DNA of 5,190 bases from Dehalococcoidia bacterium (GTDB lineage Bacteria; Chloroflexota; Dehalococcoidia; JACVQG01). The translations under genes were made by a program, and so were the position numbers. The stretch covers positions 1 to 5,190 of the forward strand of contig JACVQG010000121.1 in assembly GCA_015661045.1 (NCBI GenBank), written 5' to 3'. A model generated the notes under the pieces. The model searched no databases and was not told where the DNA came from. It saw only the letters and a list, made by a program, of their open reading frames with translations. Positions 1 to 5,190 of this stretch are shown piece by piece. Position 1 is the stretch's first letter, and the number at the start of each line of letters is the position of its first letter.

Positions 1-1
1 A

Positions 2-1072
2 ACTACAGCGCCGGTTGCGGCTCCGACATCCAACCTCCCGCCCGTTCGGCAAGCTCAGGGCGAGCTTTCCACTTCTCAAGATGCAGCCTGGGCTAAAGTT
101 GTGGAAAGCGCAAAAAAGGAAGGCACGGTCACCATTTACAGTTTCTACTACGTGGCCGATATTGGCCGGGTTATCGCCAAGGCTTTTCAAGACAGGTATG
201 GCATCCGGGTAGAAATCCTGGCCATCGCCGGCCGCCAGACCGTGGAAAAGGTCAAGGTAGAAGCGTCAATGAAACAGCTTGTCGCTGACGTAGTCAACAC
301 AGGGGTCTCCAGTGCGACTGAACTTTCTGTAGGTGGTTTTGGGGAAAGTGTCTTTAAGGAATTGCCCAACCTGAAGGACCGGAATGCGTTTTTAATAGAC
401 CCTGTATATTCGCCTAACGGGGACATGGTATTCGCATCCCTGACAATGGTCGCTCCTATCATCAATACCAGGCTGGTTGGACCTCAAGAAGAACCTCGTT
501 CCTTTAATGATTTTCTTGACCCCAAGTGGAACGGCCACATCCTTGCGGCCGACCCCCGCGCTGGCGGCGGCGGTCTTTTCAACATAATTACCACAATGAA
601 ACACTTCAAAATCCTGGACGATGCCTACTGGCGCAAGCTATCCCCTCAGCTTCAACTTTTCGGTGGTAGTCAGCAGGAGTTGTATAGAATGGTTGCGCGG
701 GGAGAATATAAGATAGGTCTTCCAGCGAGTGATTCGGCTGTTGCCCCTATAGTCGCTGAAGGCGGGCCTTTGAAATTCGTTTCGATGGACGAGGGCGATG
801 TAGCTCAAGGTGAATCCGTTATGCTGCTGAAAGGGGCGCCACACCCTAATGCCGGAAAGCTGTTCATGGATTGGATATTATCTCCCGAGGGACAGGAGGT
901 ATACGCCCGGGCTGCCAGCACCAATCCTCTGCGCAAAGGCGTCCCCGGGTTTGCTTTACCGGCGGCATCAGTGAACTCCAAAAAAATAGTCAGCCGCACG
1001 TGGGAAGCAGCACAAGCAGGCAATGATTACCAGAAGGCAGGCCTCCTGGAAACGTTATTCGGTAAAAAATAA
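2..1072 (+). CDS. ABC transporter solute-binding lipoprotein, COG1840 (Fe3+-type) family, 5'-truncated
   Basis: The product would be the extracytoplasmic ligand-binding component of an ABC importer. The frame is open from the window edge, giving 356 visible residues and ending in TAA. A GTG at 101 is only an internal codon, because family-like sequence (DAAWAKVVESAKKEG) begins before it. The first roughly 25 visible residues are rich in Thr, Ala and Pro, which fits the flexible tether after a lipobox Cys; the signal peptide itself is outside the window. Family features in order are the first strand GTVTIYS, a helix ending in AFQDRYGI, DFLDPKWNGHILAADP, the hinge and second lobe with YRMVARGEYKIGLPAS, and the C-terminal FMDWILSPEGQEVYA. 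The ferric-binding family is named for iron, but I see no adjacent Tyr pair in the second lobe like that of FbpA proteins, so the ligand is unknown. No permease or ATPase gene is in view. The gene is convergent with the CoA-transferase gene. Family assignment is firm; the ligand is not. Confidence 0.87.
   Translation, partial: TTAPVAAPTSNLPPVRQAQGELSTSQDAAWAKVVESAKKEGTVTIYSFYYVADIGRVIAKAFQDRYGIRVEILAIAGRQTVEKVKVEASMKQLVADVVNTGVSSATELSVGGFGESVFKELPNLKDRNAFLIDPVYSPNGDMVFASLTMVAPIINTRLVGPQEEPRSFNDFLDPKWNGHILAADPRAGGGGLFNIITTMKHFKILDDAYWRKLSPQLQLFGGSQQELYRMVARGEYKIGLPASDSAVAPIVAEGGPLKFVSMDEGDVAQGESVMLLKGAPHPNAGKLFMDWILSPEGQEVYARAASTNPLRKGVPGFALPAASVNSKKIVSRTWEAAQAGNDYQKAGLLETLFGKK
44..65. repeat. 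Short dispersed imperfect-palindrome repeat inside the lipoprotein linker
   Basis: The 22-bp core runs gttcggcaagct at 44-55 and continues to gagc at 65. Its arms GTTCGGC and GGCGAGC pair imperfectly. I recall this as a variant of a repeat (GTTCGACAAGCTCAGGGCGAAC type) scattered through many environmental bacterial genomes, often intergenic but also read in frame. Here it is translated as VRQAQGEL within the tether of the solute-binding lipoprotein, where extra residues would be tolerated. The repeat identity rests on memory, since there is no second copy in this window. Confidence 0.5.
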
Positions 1073-1113
1073 ACCAACATTGTTTCCAATATTCTCATGA
1101 AAGTAGACGCCTC

Positions 1114-1212
1114 CGTCATTACGAGACACGTAGCGCCGAAGCAATCTCACCTTCTTAAGAAGCGGCGTGCCCAAAAGGCAGGAGATTGCTTTGCTGCGCT
1201 GGCAACGACACG
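1114..1212. repeat. GTCATTGCGAG...GCAATCTC-type palindromic repeat
   Basis: The left arm starts cgtcattacgag and ends gaagcaatctc (1114-1148). The right arm starts gagattgctttgctgcgctgg and runs to 1212. The innermost 8 bp of the arms (gcaatctc and gagattgc) are perfect complements, and the remainder is imperfect. Both arms resemble the widely distributed intergenic repeat with consensus near CGTCATTGCGAG...GAAGCAATCTC. The spacer between the arms contains a perfect 12-bp palindrome, CTTCTTAAGAAG, at 1151-1162. It lies 42 bp after the stop of the solute-binding gene and may end or stabilise that transcript, though no T-run follows it. Confidence 0.72.
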
Positions 1213-1300
1213 TCGCAATTATTTTCGTCCTTCGTGGTGCCCAGTTGCACTGGCCAGGGGGGATTCCCTCAAAAATAGAGCATCGGAGAAGCGGACCCTA

Positions 1301-1324
1301 TGCCCCGGGCTTCAGCCTGGGGTA
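1301..1324. repeat. GC-rich inverted repeat (hairpin)
   Basis: CCCCGGGCT at 1303-1311 pairs with AGCCTGGGG at 1314-1322 with one G-T wobble, and the stem extends by two further pairs to 1301 and 1324. The apparent two-base loop would open to a four-base or larger loop in practice. No T-tract follows on the + strand, so it does not look like an intrinsic terminator. It resembles small mobile hairpin repeats. Confidence 0.5.
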
Positions 1325-1375
1325 CAGTAAATGAATACCTGTTCTTTCCCACCCGCCCGCCCAGATATTCTTTTG

Positions 1376-1426
1376 TTTAGGGGACACCCCTAAAACCCCG
1401 CCAAAGAGGGCTTCCGCTCTCTCTGG
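1376..1426. repeat. Tandem pair of hairpins
   Basis: The first hairpin is perfect: TTTAGGGG (1376-1383), loop ACA, CCCCTAAA (1387-1394). Six bases later a second stem of 11 positions, with one mismatch and one G-T wobble, joins 1401-1411 to 1416-1426 around loop TTCC. Two neat hairpins so close together suggest one composite repeat unit and not two chance palindromes. No function can be read from it. Confidence 0.5.
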
Positions 1427-1444
1427 ACTCTACCTTTCTAAAAA

Positions 1445-1503
1445 CTATCGTTTAATAAGCCCCAAAGGGGCGAGAAGTTTATGGCTGGGACACTAAATGA
1501 TAG
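1445..1503. repeat. 59-bp element with 10-bp terminal inverted repeats and an inner hairpin
   Basis: CTATCGTTTA at 1445-1454 pairs with TAAATGATAG at 1494-1503, nine of ten bases being complementary and the tenth a G-T wobble. Inside lies a perfect small hairpin, GCCCC (1459-1463), loop AAA, GGGGC (1467-1471). The nested design resembles a miniature inverted-repeat element or a structured RNA segment. No flanking target duplication was obvious. Confidence 0.42.
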
Positions 1504-1572
1504 AAGTCAGGAAGTTATATTCATCTTCTTCCATCGTGGTGTCCGAGGATTGAGTGGCGGAAGGAAATAACG

Positions 1573-1600
1573 GTAGGGATATGAGCTGCCGCTTCCCTAC
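1573..1600 (-). terminator. Possible terminator hairpin of the CoA-transferase gene
   Basis: GTAGGGA (1573-1579) and TCCCTAC (1594-1600) form a perfect 7-bp inverted repeat with a 14-nt loop. Its upstream arm on the minus strand includes the TAG stop codon (1597-1599) of the CoA-transferase gene. The minus-strand sequence that follows (CGTTATTTCC) has only a weak T-run, so this is a tentative call. Confidence 0.3.
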
Positions 1601-4074
1601 TCCAGCACCTTGGCCTCTTTAAGCTCGGCGTATTCTGCTTCGGACAGGCCCAGCATCTCCCGGCATATATATTCCGTATCCTCTCCCAGCGATGGCGCCC
1701 TCCGGCATTGGGGCGGCGTTACGTCCATGAGCATGGGCTCTCTGGGGATTAAAGTCGTTCCAATCTCAGGGTGCTGGAGATAACTAAAAAAACCTCGCTC
1801 CCGCAGGTGAGAGTCCCCCTCTATCAGGTCCCGGTTAGTCTGGACTTTCCCTGAAGGCACGCCAGCATCCTGAAGCCGGTTCATAACCTCTCCGGCTGAC
1901 AGGGTAATTGTCCACGAAGCCACCAGCCTATCCAGCTCGTCCTCGTTTTCCTTGCGTTTTGGCAGGCTGCTAAAGCGGGGGTCTGCGCCCCATGCAGGAT
2001 TGCCCATTACCCGGCACATTCCTTGCCACTCCTCCTCCGTCGACACCGCAATGGTACACCACTGCTCATTTCCCCGGCATGGATAGGCGTTGTGTGGCGC
2101 TGCGCCGTTTGAACGGTTACCCCGGCGCGATTGGACGTTCTCATTAACCGCGTAGTCTAACATAGGTGCAGAGAGAAAACTCACACCAGTCTCAAACTGA
2201 GACAGGTCAATCTGCTGACCCTTGCCGGTGCGGCGGCGATATTCCAGCGCTGCCATTATGGCGATAACCCCATAAACCGGCGCCACCCAGTCGGTATAAG
2301 CAATATGAGGGGAAACAGGGCTGCGGTCCGGCCAACCAGTCAAATAGTTAAATCCGGCCAGGCCGCTCAAGTTCCAGCCATAGCCGGGGTGCTGGTAATG
2401 CGGCCCGCTGTTGCCTTGAAGGCTGGCGCTGAGCATGATTATATCGGATTTAATTTTCTTTAAGTCCTGGTAGCCCAATCCCCATTTATCCATAGTGCCG
2501 GGGGTAAAGTTGTCAACCACCACGTCAGCCCAGGCCACCATTTTTTTAGCCAGCTCGCGCCCGCGGGGATGGCTCATGTTCAACGCCAGGCTCCTCTTAC
2601 CAGCGTTGAATACCTGAAATGGGCCTGAGCGGTTTATCCCCTGTATCCCATCCTTATAAGGGATAGTAACACGAGAGAAGTCCAAGCGAGCTTTGGACTC
2701 AATTTTTACGACCTCTGCACCGAAATTAGCCAGGTATTTCACGGTCAAGGGACCGGTTAGCACCCACGTAAAATCAACTATTTTTACTCCTTCTAGGGCA
2801 CCGTTGTTGAGTCGATTGGGTTGATTGAGTTTGTTGAGTTCACTCCGTTGAGGCGTACTGGTTTTGTCTCGATTAGGGTCTTTATGCAGTTCAGCCATTA
2901 CTTGCCGGTTATGTTCCCCTATGCGAGGTGCGGGGGAGCGCAACTTCCAGGGGGTCTCGCTCATCTTAAAAGGCGCTCCCGGATAAGCTATACTTCGCCC
3001 GGTTTGCGGCTGTTCAACATTTACCCAGAAATTCCGCTCTGCCAGTTGCTCATCATGCCGTACACCAGCCAGGGAATTATTGGGCATAATAGGCATCTGT
3101 TCTTTTAAAGCCAACTCCATTATCTCGGAAACACTATGTTCAGCAAAGAAACGCCCGATAAGCTCCTGCGTCTCCTCCACCTCTTTATCAAATCTGGTGA
3201 AAGTCCCCATATTATCCCAGTTAACACCCTTAAGGGCGCCGCCTTTGCCTTCCCTGACCATCCAGTCAATTAATGCTTTGATCTCTTTCAGCCTGGGCCC
3301 GCCAAACACCTTTACCGTCAAATAGCCGTCCCGGCACGGCCATATATCTCTCACCAGAATTTCGGCCCGCGGCCGGGAGGGGCCATGGCGGTGGCATTGC
3401 TCCTTCGCGTAATACCAGTAGGTTAATTCCGGCCCTAACGTGCGAACAACACTTTCGTGTATTGAAACATCAATATGCTGTCCAAGTCCGGTCTTCTCCC
3501 TGTTATGGAGGGCAATAAGACAACCCGCTGCGGCATTGAGTCCGCCGTGCAGATACGCTTGCGGTACACTAATCCGCACGGGCGGTCTGTCTGAATCTCC
3601 GGAGACAGACATCTGTCCACCCATAGCCATAAGAGTCAGGTCTGTGGCCTTGAAATCTTTATGAGGGCCTGTCTGGCCGTAAGGTGTAATCGAGACGAAA
3701 ATAAGTCCGGGATTAATCTGTTTGAGGGTGTTATAGCCCAGGCCCAGGCTATCCAGGTATCCCGGTGCGAAGGATTCAAAGATAAAATCTGTTGTCTTAA
3801 CAAGCTTTTTAAAAACATCCTGTCCCTTTGTATCTTTTAAATCCAGCGTTACCCCGCGCTTACTGGTATTAAAGGCCCACCAGAAGAGGCTATTTTCTGG
3901 GTCCGGTTTATTCTGATAAAAAGGACCGTGGCGGCGGGAAGGGTCGCCCCCGGGAGGTTCTATTTTAATGACATCGGCCCCTAATTCCGCCAGGATTTTG
4001 CCACAAAGGAATCCCCGTTCGTTAGTCAGGTCCAGCGCCCGGAATGGGGCTAATGCAGATTCAGGATGGCTCAT
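1597..4074 (-). CDS. Fused two-domain CaiB/BaiF (family III) CoA-transferase
   Basis: The product should move CoA between carboxylic acids in the cytoplasm; the acids are unknown. Its 825 residues are about twice the usual 390-430, and both halves are complete family III units. Numbered from the ATG at 4074, unit 1 (about 5-395) has KILAELGADVIKIEPPGGD, FESFAPGYLDSLGLGY and EKTGLGQHIDVS. Unit 2 (about 427-825) has KYLANFGAEVVKIE, NAGKRSLALN, DNFTPGTMDKWGLGY and RRTGKGQQIDLS. A hydrophilic linker (about 396-428) joins them. In unit 2 the expected catalytic Asp is present in YTDWVAP (Asp595, codon 2290-2292). In unit 1 the aligned position in VPQAYLHGG is Tyr174 (codon 3553-3555), so that half is probably inactive or structural. 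A GTG six bases upstream (4080) is possible, but the AGGGAG at 4080-4085 is correctly spaced only for the ATG. The gene follows a 2-hydroxyacyl-CoA dehydratase subunit gene on the same strand, suggesting it supplies or recycles that enzyme's CoA thioester. Family is certain; substrate is unknown. Confidence 0.94.
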   Translation of the reverse strand: MSHPESALAPFRALDLTNERGFLCGKILAELGADVIKIEPPGGDPSRRHGPFYQNKPDPENSLFWWAFNTSKRGVTLDLKDTKGQDVFKKLVKTTDFIFESFAPGYLDSLGLGYNTLKQINPGLIFVSITPYGQTGPHKDFKATDLTLMAMGGQMSVSGDSDRPPVRISVPQAYLHGGLNAAAGCLIALHNREKTGLGQHIDVSIHESVVRTLGPELTYWYYAKEQCHRHGPSRPRAEILVRDIWPCRDGYLTVKVFGGPRLKEIKALIDWMVREGKGGALKGVNWDNMGTFTRFDKEVEETQELIGRFFAEHSVSEIMELALKEQMPIMPNNSLAGVRHDEQLAERNFWVNVEQPQTGRSIAYPGAPFKMSETPWKLRSPAPRIGEHNRQVMAELHKDPNRDKTSTPQRSELNKLNQPNRLNNGALEGVKIVDFTWVLTGPLTVKYLANFGAEVVKIESKARLDFSRVTIPYKDGIQGINRSGPFQVFNAGKRSLALNMSHPRGRELAKKMVAWADVVVDNFTPGTMDKWGLGYQDLKKIKSDIIMLSASLQGNSGPHYQHPGYGWNLSGLAGFNYLTGWPDRSPVSPHIAYTDWVAPVYGVIAIMAALEYRRRTGKGQQIDLSQFETGVSFLSAPMLDYAVNENVQSRRGNRSNGAAPHNAYPCRGNEQWCTIAVSTEEEWQGMCRVMGNPAWGADPRFSSLPKRKENEDELDRLVASWTITLSAGEVMNRLQDAGVPSGKVQTNRDLIEGDSHLRERGFFSYLQHPEIGTTLIPREPMLMDVTPPQCRRAPSLGEDTEYICREMLGLSEAEYAELKEAKVLE
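2806..2841 (-). repeat. Four 9-bp tandem units encoding the inter-domain linker (X-Leu/Pro-Asn)4
   Basis: Read on the minus strand, four consecutive 9-nt units encode ELN, KLN, QPN and RLN. Three share the core CTCAAY and one has CCCAAT. The block sits in the hydrophilic stretch between the two CoA-transferase units. It shows that the linker arose, or at least grew, by short tandem duplication, or captured a low-complexity intergenic spacer when two genes fused. Confidence 0.7.
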
Positions 4075-4079
4075 TTTCA

Positions 4080-4085
4080 CTCCCT
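4080..4085 (-). promoter_or_regulatory. Ribosome binding site deciding the CoA-transferase start
   Basis: The minus strand reads AGGGAG, then five bases (TGAAA), then ATG at 4074-4072. For the alternative GTG start at 4080-4078 the purine run would touch or overlap the start codon. The spacing therefore favours the ATG. Confidence 0.7.
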
Positions 4086-4099
4086 AACTATGATATGTA

Positions 4100-4171
4100 G
4101 AAAACCCCCTAACCCCCTTTACGTAAAGGGGGCAGTTTTGATTCACAAGGTGAACCAAAACGGGGGTTTTC
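4100..4171. repeat. 72-bp palindromic element able to form a three-way junction
   Basis: The outer stem is a perfect 10-bp inverted repeat, GAAAACCCCC (4100-4109) with GGGGGTTTTC (4162-4171). Inside are two further stems. One is a perfect 20-bp palindrome at 4113-4132 (CCCCCTTTAC and its complement). The other is a 12-position stem, GTTTTGATTCAC (4135-4146) with GTGAACCAAAAC (4150-4161), having one mismatch and loop AAG. Only three bases and two bases separate the stems. The design resembles REP- or MITE-like dispersed repeats of the CCCCCTTT...AAAGGGGG kind. On either strand the G-run followed by TTTT could also help end transcription. It lies in the gap between the dehydratase and CoA-transferase genes. 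Confidence 0.75.
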
Positions 4172-4240
4172 GACTGCAGCAATGTCATGGAATCACTAAT
4201 CTAGTTCATCTTCGTTGGATACACAAGCTTACAATATCAA

Positions 4241-4258
4241 GCCCCGCAATAACGGGGC
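4241..4258 (-). terminator. Terminator-like hairpin downstream of the dehydratase subunit gene
   Basis: GCCCCG (4241-4246) and CGGGGC (4253-4258) form a perfect 6-bp GC stem with a six-base loop, starting 36 bases after the TAA stop of the dehydratase gene. On the minus strand it is followed by TTGATATTGT, which is T-rich but not a clean T-tract. It may attenuate transcription between the two genes rather than fully stop it. Confidence 0.45.
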
Positions 4259-4264
4259 CTGAAG

Positions 4265-4294
4265 ATTATTATTCAATACATTAGAGCTTGCCAA
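4265..4294 (-). promoter_or_regulatory. Possible sigma70-type promoter for the CoA-transferase gene
   Basis: The minus strand carries TTGGCA (4294-4289, five of six to TTGACA), an 18-bp gap and AATAAT (4270-4265, five of six to TATAAT). It would start a transcript near 4258 whose leader of about 180 nt contains the hairpin at 4241-4258 and the three-stem element. The region is AT-rich, so a chance match is quite possible. Confidence 0.22.
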
Positions 4295-5190
4295 TTACTC
4301 TTCTATTTTTCTTAGTCCCCGGCTCTCCAGGAAGGACTCCAGCCGGTCTATACTTTCGACCTCCGACCAGTCCCTGGTGTCACCCCGGTTACCCTCGTAT
4401 ATCATAGTAGGCACATTCAGGGCGCTGGAAACCCCAATTTTGGATTCCAGCACACCCGATGTGTTATTCTCGCAGCCCCTATCTACATGATAAACCACCC
4501 CATCCACATGCCATTCCTTGACCAGATGCAATTGATGGTCTATACGGGTCCTGGCTCCACACCAGGTCGAAGCGCCGCGCTGTATATACCATTCGGCAAA
4601 GTAGCGCAATGCCTCTTCGCGGTTCCGGAGTTTAACACCAGCTTTTCTCGGGTCTTCTCTCGGCCCGAAGGCGCCATTGGGCTTCTCCTCGAAGGCGGCA
4701 AACTGGATAATACTGAAATCCGAACCGATAAATACCGCTCCATATGCCTGAGGGACCCTGAAGAAGCGCAGGGAATGCCAGGGCGGCGCACCGTGATGAA
4801 GAAGGCGGAAACGTTCAGTGGGTACAGCAGCTATACCCTCCTTAACCCTTGCCTCCATTTCCTGCTTCAGCCCTCGATAATACGTGATTGTTTCCGGTTT
4901 ATATTTAGCCACCAAAAGGGGAACGAGGAAGGTATACTGCGCTTTCATATCCATAGGGCATGGTGTAACCTGGTTCAGCATCATAATTTCAGACCAGAGA
5001 ACTTCGGCGCTGCAACGGTTATAAACGGCCTCGATAAGCTTTTCATCGTCGTATTTCCGGCCTGATATACGGCTCACTTTTTCAATGGCCTCGTTGAACT
5101 GGGCGGCTACGTAATCAACGTAATAGGGCTTGTTGCTCTGCTTGTAGTCGCCTACAACCGGGTTATCTACCATTACGTAATGCGCCCCCA
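4295..5190 (-). CDS. 2-hydroxyacyl-CoA dehydratase family subunit (BcrC/BadD/HgdB type), N-terminus outside window
   Basis: This family uses a [4Fe-4S] cluster and ATP-driven electron delivery from an activator protein to dehydrate 2-hydroxyacyl-CoA, or to reduce aromatic acyl-CoA in benzoyl-CoA reductase. The ORF's first ATG (5171-5173) is not the true start: the frame stays open to the window edge (GAHYV before that Met), and the family normally has another 100 or more residues upstream. Counting from that Met, visible family features are the tether helix AQFNEAIEKVSRISGRKYDDEKL (23-45), RFRLLHHGAPPWHSLRFF (121-138), and VDGVVYHVDRGCENNTSGVLESKIG (223-247) with Cys234, probably one of the cluster ligands. 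The C-terminal strand and helix are ALNVPTMIYEGNRGDTRDWSE, then a closing FLESRG. The partner subunit and the HgdC/FldI-type activator are not in the window and might lie upstream. The CoA-transferase gene follows on the same strand. Family is firm; substrate and dehydratase versus reductase role are undecided. Confidence 0.9.
   Translation of the reverse strand, partial: GAHYVMVDNPVVGDYKQSNKPYYVDYVAAQFNEAIEKVSRISGRKYDDEKLIEAVYNRCSAEVLWSEIMMLNQVTPCPMDMKAQYTFLVPLLVAKYKPETITYYRGLKQEMEARVKEGIAAVPTERFRLLHHGAPPWHSLRFFRVPQAYGAVFIGSDFSIIQFAAFEEKPNGAFGPREDPRKAGVKLRNREEALRYFAEWYIQRGASTWCGARTRIDHQLHLVKEWHVDGVVYHVDRGCENNTSGVLESKIGVSSALNVPTMIYEGNRGDTRDWSEVESIDRLESFLESRGLRKIEE

Larger units (their letters stand above)
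1073..1596. other. Convergent intergenic region rich in inverted repeats, no gene recognised
   Basis: This 524-bp gap separates the 3' ends of the solute-binding gene and the CoA-transferase gene. I find no credible protein or RNA gene. The one open frame of note (1097-1330) is built from the palindromic repeat at 1114-1212 and has repeat-type composition. The region holds at least five separate inverted repeats, at 1114-1212, 1301-1324, 1376-1426, 1445-1503 and 1573-1600, with little else between them. It looks like a landing ground for small non-autonomous repeats between two transcription ends. Confidence 0.7.

Noticed and set aside
101..103. GTG as start of the solute-binding gene
   Set aside because: The frame is open to the window edge, and the sequence before it (DAAWAKV) already matches the typical start of the mature binding domain.
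1241..1253. Small hairpin CCAGT-TGC-ACTGG
   Set aside because: A five-base stem of this kind is expected by chance and has no supporting context.
1097..1330. 77-residue open frame on the + strand in the convergent gap
   Set aside because: It is made largely of the palindromic repeat at 1114-1212 and the hairpin at 1301-1324. It has no convincing ribosome binding site and its composition is that of a translated repeat.
2806..2841. CRISPR-like or direct repeat array
   Set aside because: The 9-bp units are contiguous, in frame, and encode a linker; there are no spacers.
4078..4080. GTG as start of the CoA-transferase
   Set aside because: The purine-rich AGGGAG overlaps this codon, while the ATG six bases downstream has proper spacing.
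4487..5065. 192-residue open frame on the + strand opposite the dehydratase gene
   Set aside because: It is fully antisense to a gene with clear family motifs, shows no recognisable domain, and is explained by codon bias of the opposite strand.
5171..5173. ATG as true start of the dehydratase subunit
   Set aside because: The frame continues to the window edge with family-like residues (GAHYV). A start here would leave the protein far shorter than family members, and the bases just upstream show no purine-rich ribosome binding site.

Overview
The window looks like a piece of a chromosome, probably a metagenome-assembled genome, from an anaerobic environmental bacterium. A Chloroflexota (Dehalococcoidia-like) origin is my best guess, but only an inference. 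It rests on a COG1840-type solute-binding lipoprotein, a double-length CaiB/BaiF CoA-transferase and a 2-hydroxyacyl-CoA dehydratase subunit lying together, and on many short palindromic repeats of kinds I associate with such genomes. No rRNA, tRNA, CRISPR array, transposase or phage gene is visible.

Layout. (1) Positions 2-1072, + strand: the 3' part of an ABC-transporter solute-binding lipoprotein; the signal peptide and lipobox lie before the window. (2) Positions 1073-1596: a non-coding convergent region filled with short inverted repeats. (3) Positions 1597-4074, - strand: one 825-residue protein made of two complete family III CoA-transferase units joined by a low-complexity linker. (4) Positions 4075-4294: a spacer carrying a three-stem palindromic element and a terminator-like hairpin. 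(5) Positions 4295-5190, - strand: the C-terminal part of a BcrC/BadD/HgdB-type 2-hydroxyacyl-CoA dehydratase subunit; its N-terminus lies beyond the right edge.

How the genes may work together. The two minus-strand genes follow each other, dehydratase subunit first and CoA-transferase second. This is the same pairing as in known 2-hydroxyacid dehydration systems (FldA with FldBC, HadA with HadBC, GctAB with HgdAB), where a CoA-transferase makes the 2-hydroxyacyl-CoA that the iron-sulfur dehydratase then dehydrates. A reductive aromatic or other acyl-CoA pathway is also possible, because BcrC/BadD belong to the same family. The substrate cannot be read from the sequence. The solute-binding gene is convergent and need not belong to the pathway.

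The most notable points are these. The N-terminal half of the fused CoA-transferase has Tyr where the family has its catalytic Asp, while the C-terminal half keeps the Asp. A compact 72-bp element between the two minus-strand genes can fold as a near-perfect three-way junction. Short repeats also appear inside coding sequence, in the lipoprotein linker and in the CoA-transferase inter-domain linker.
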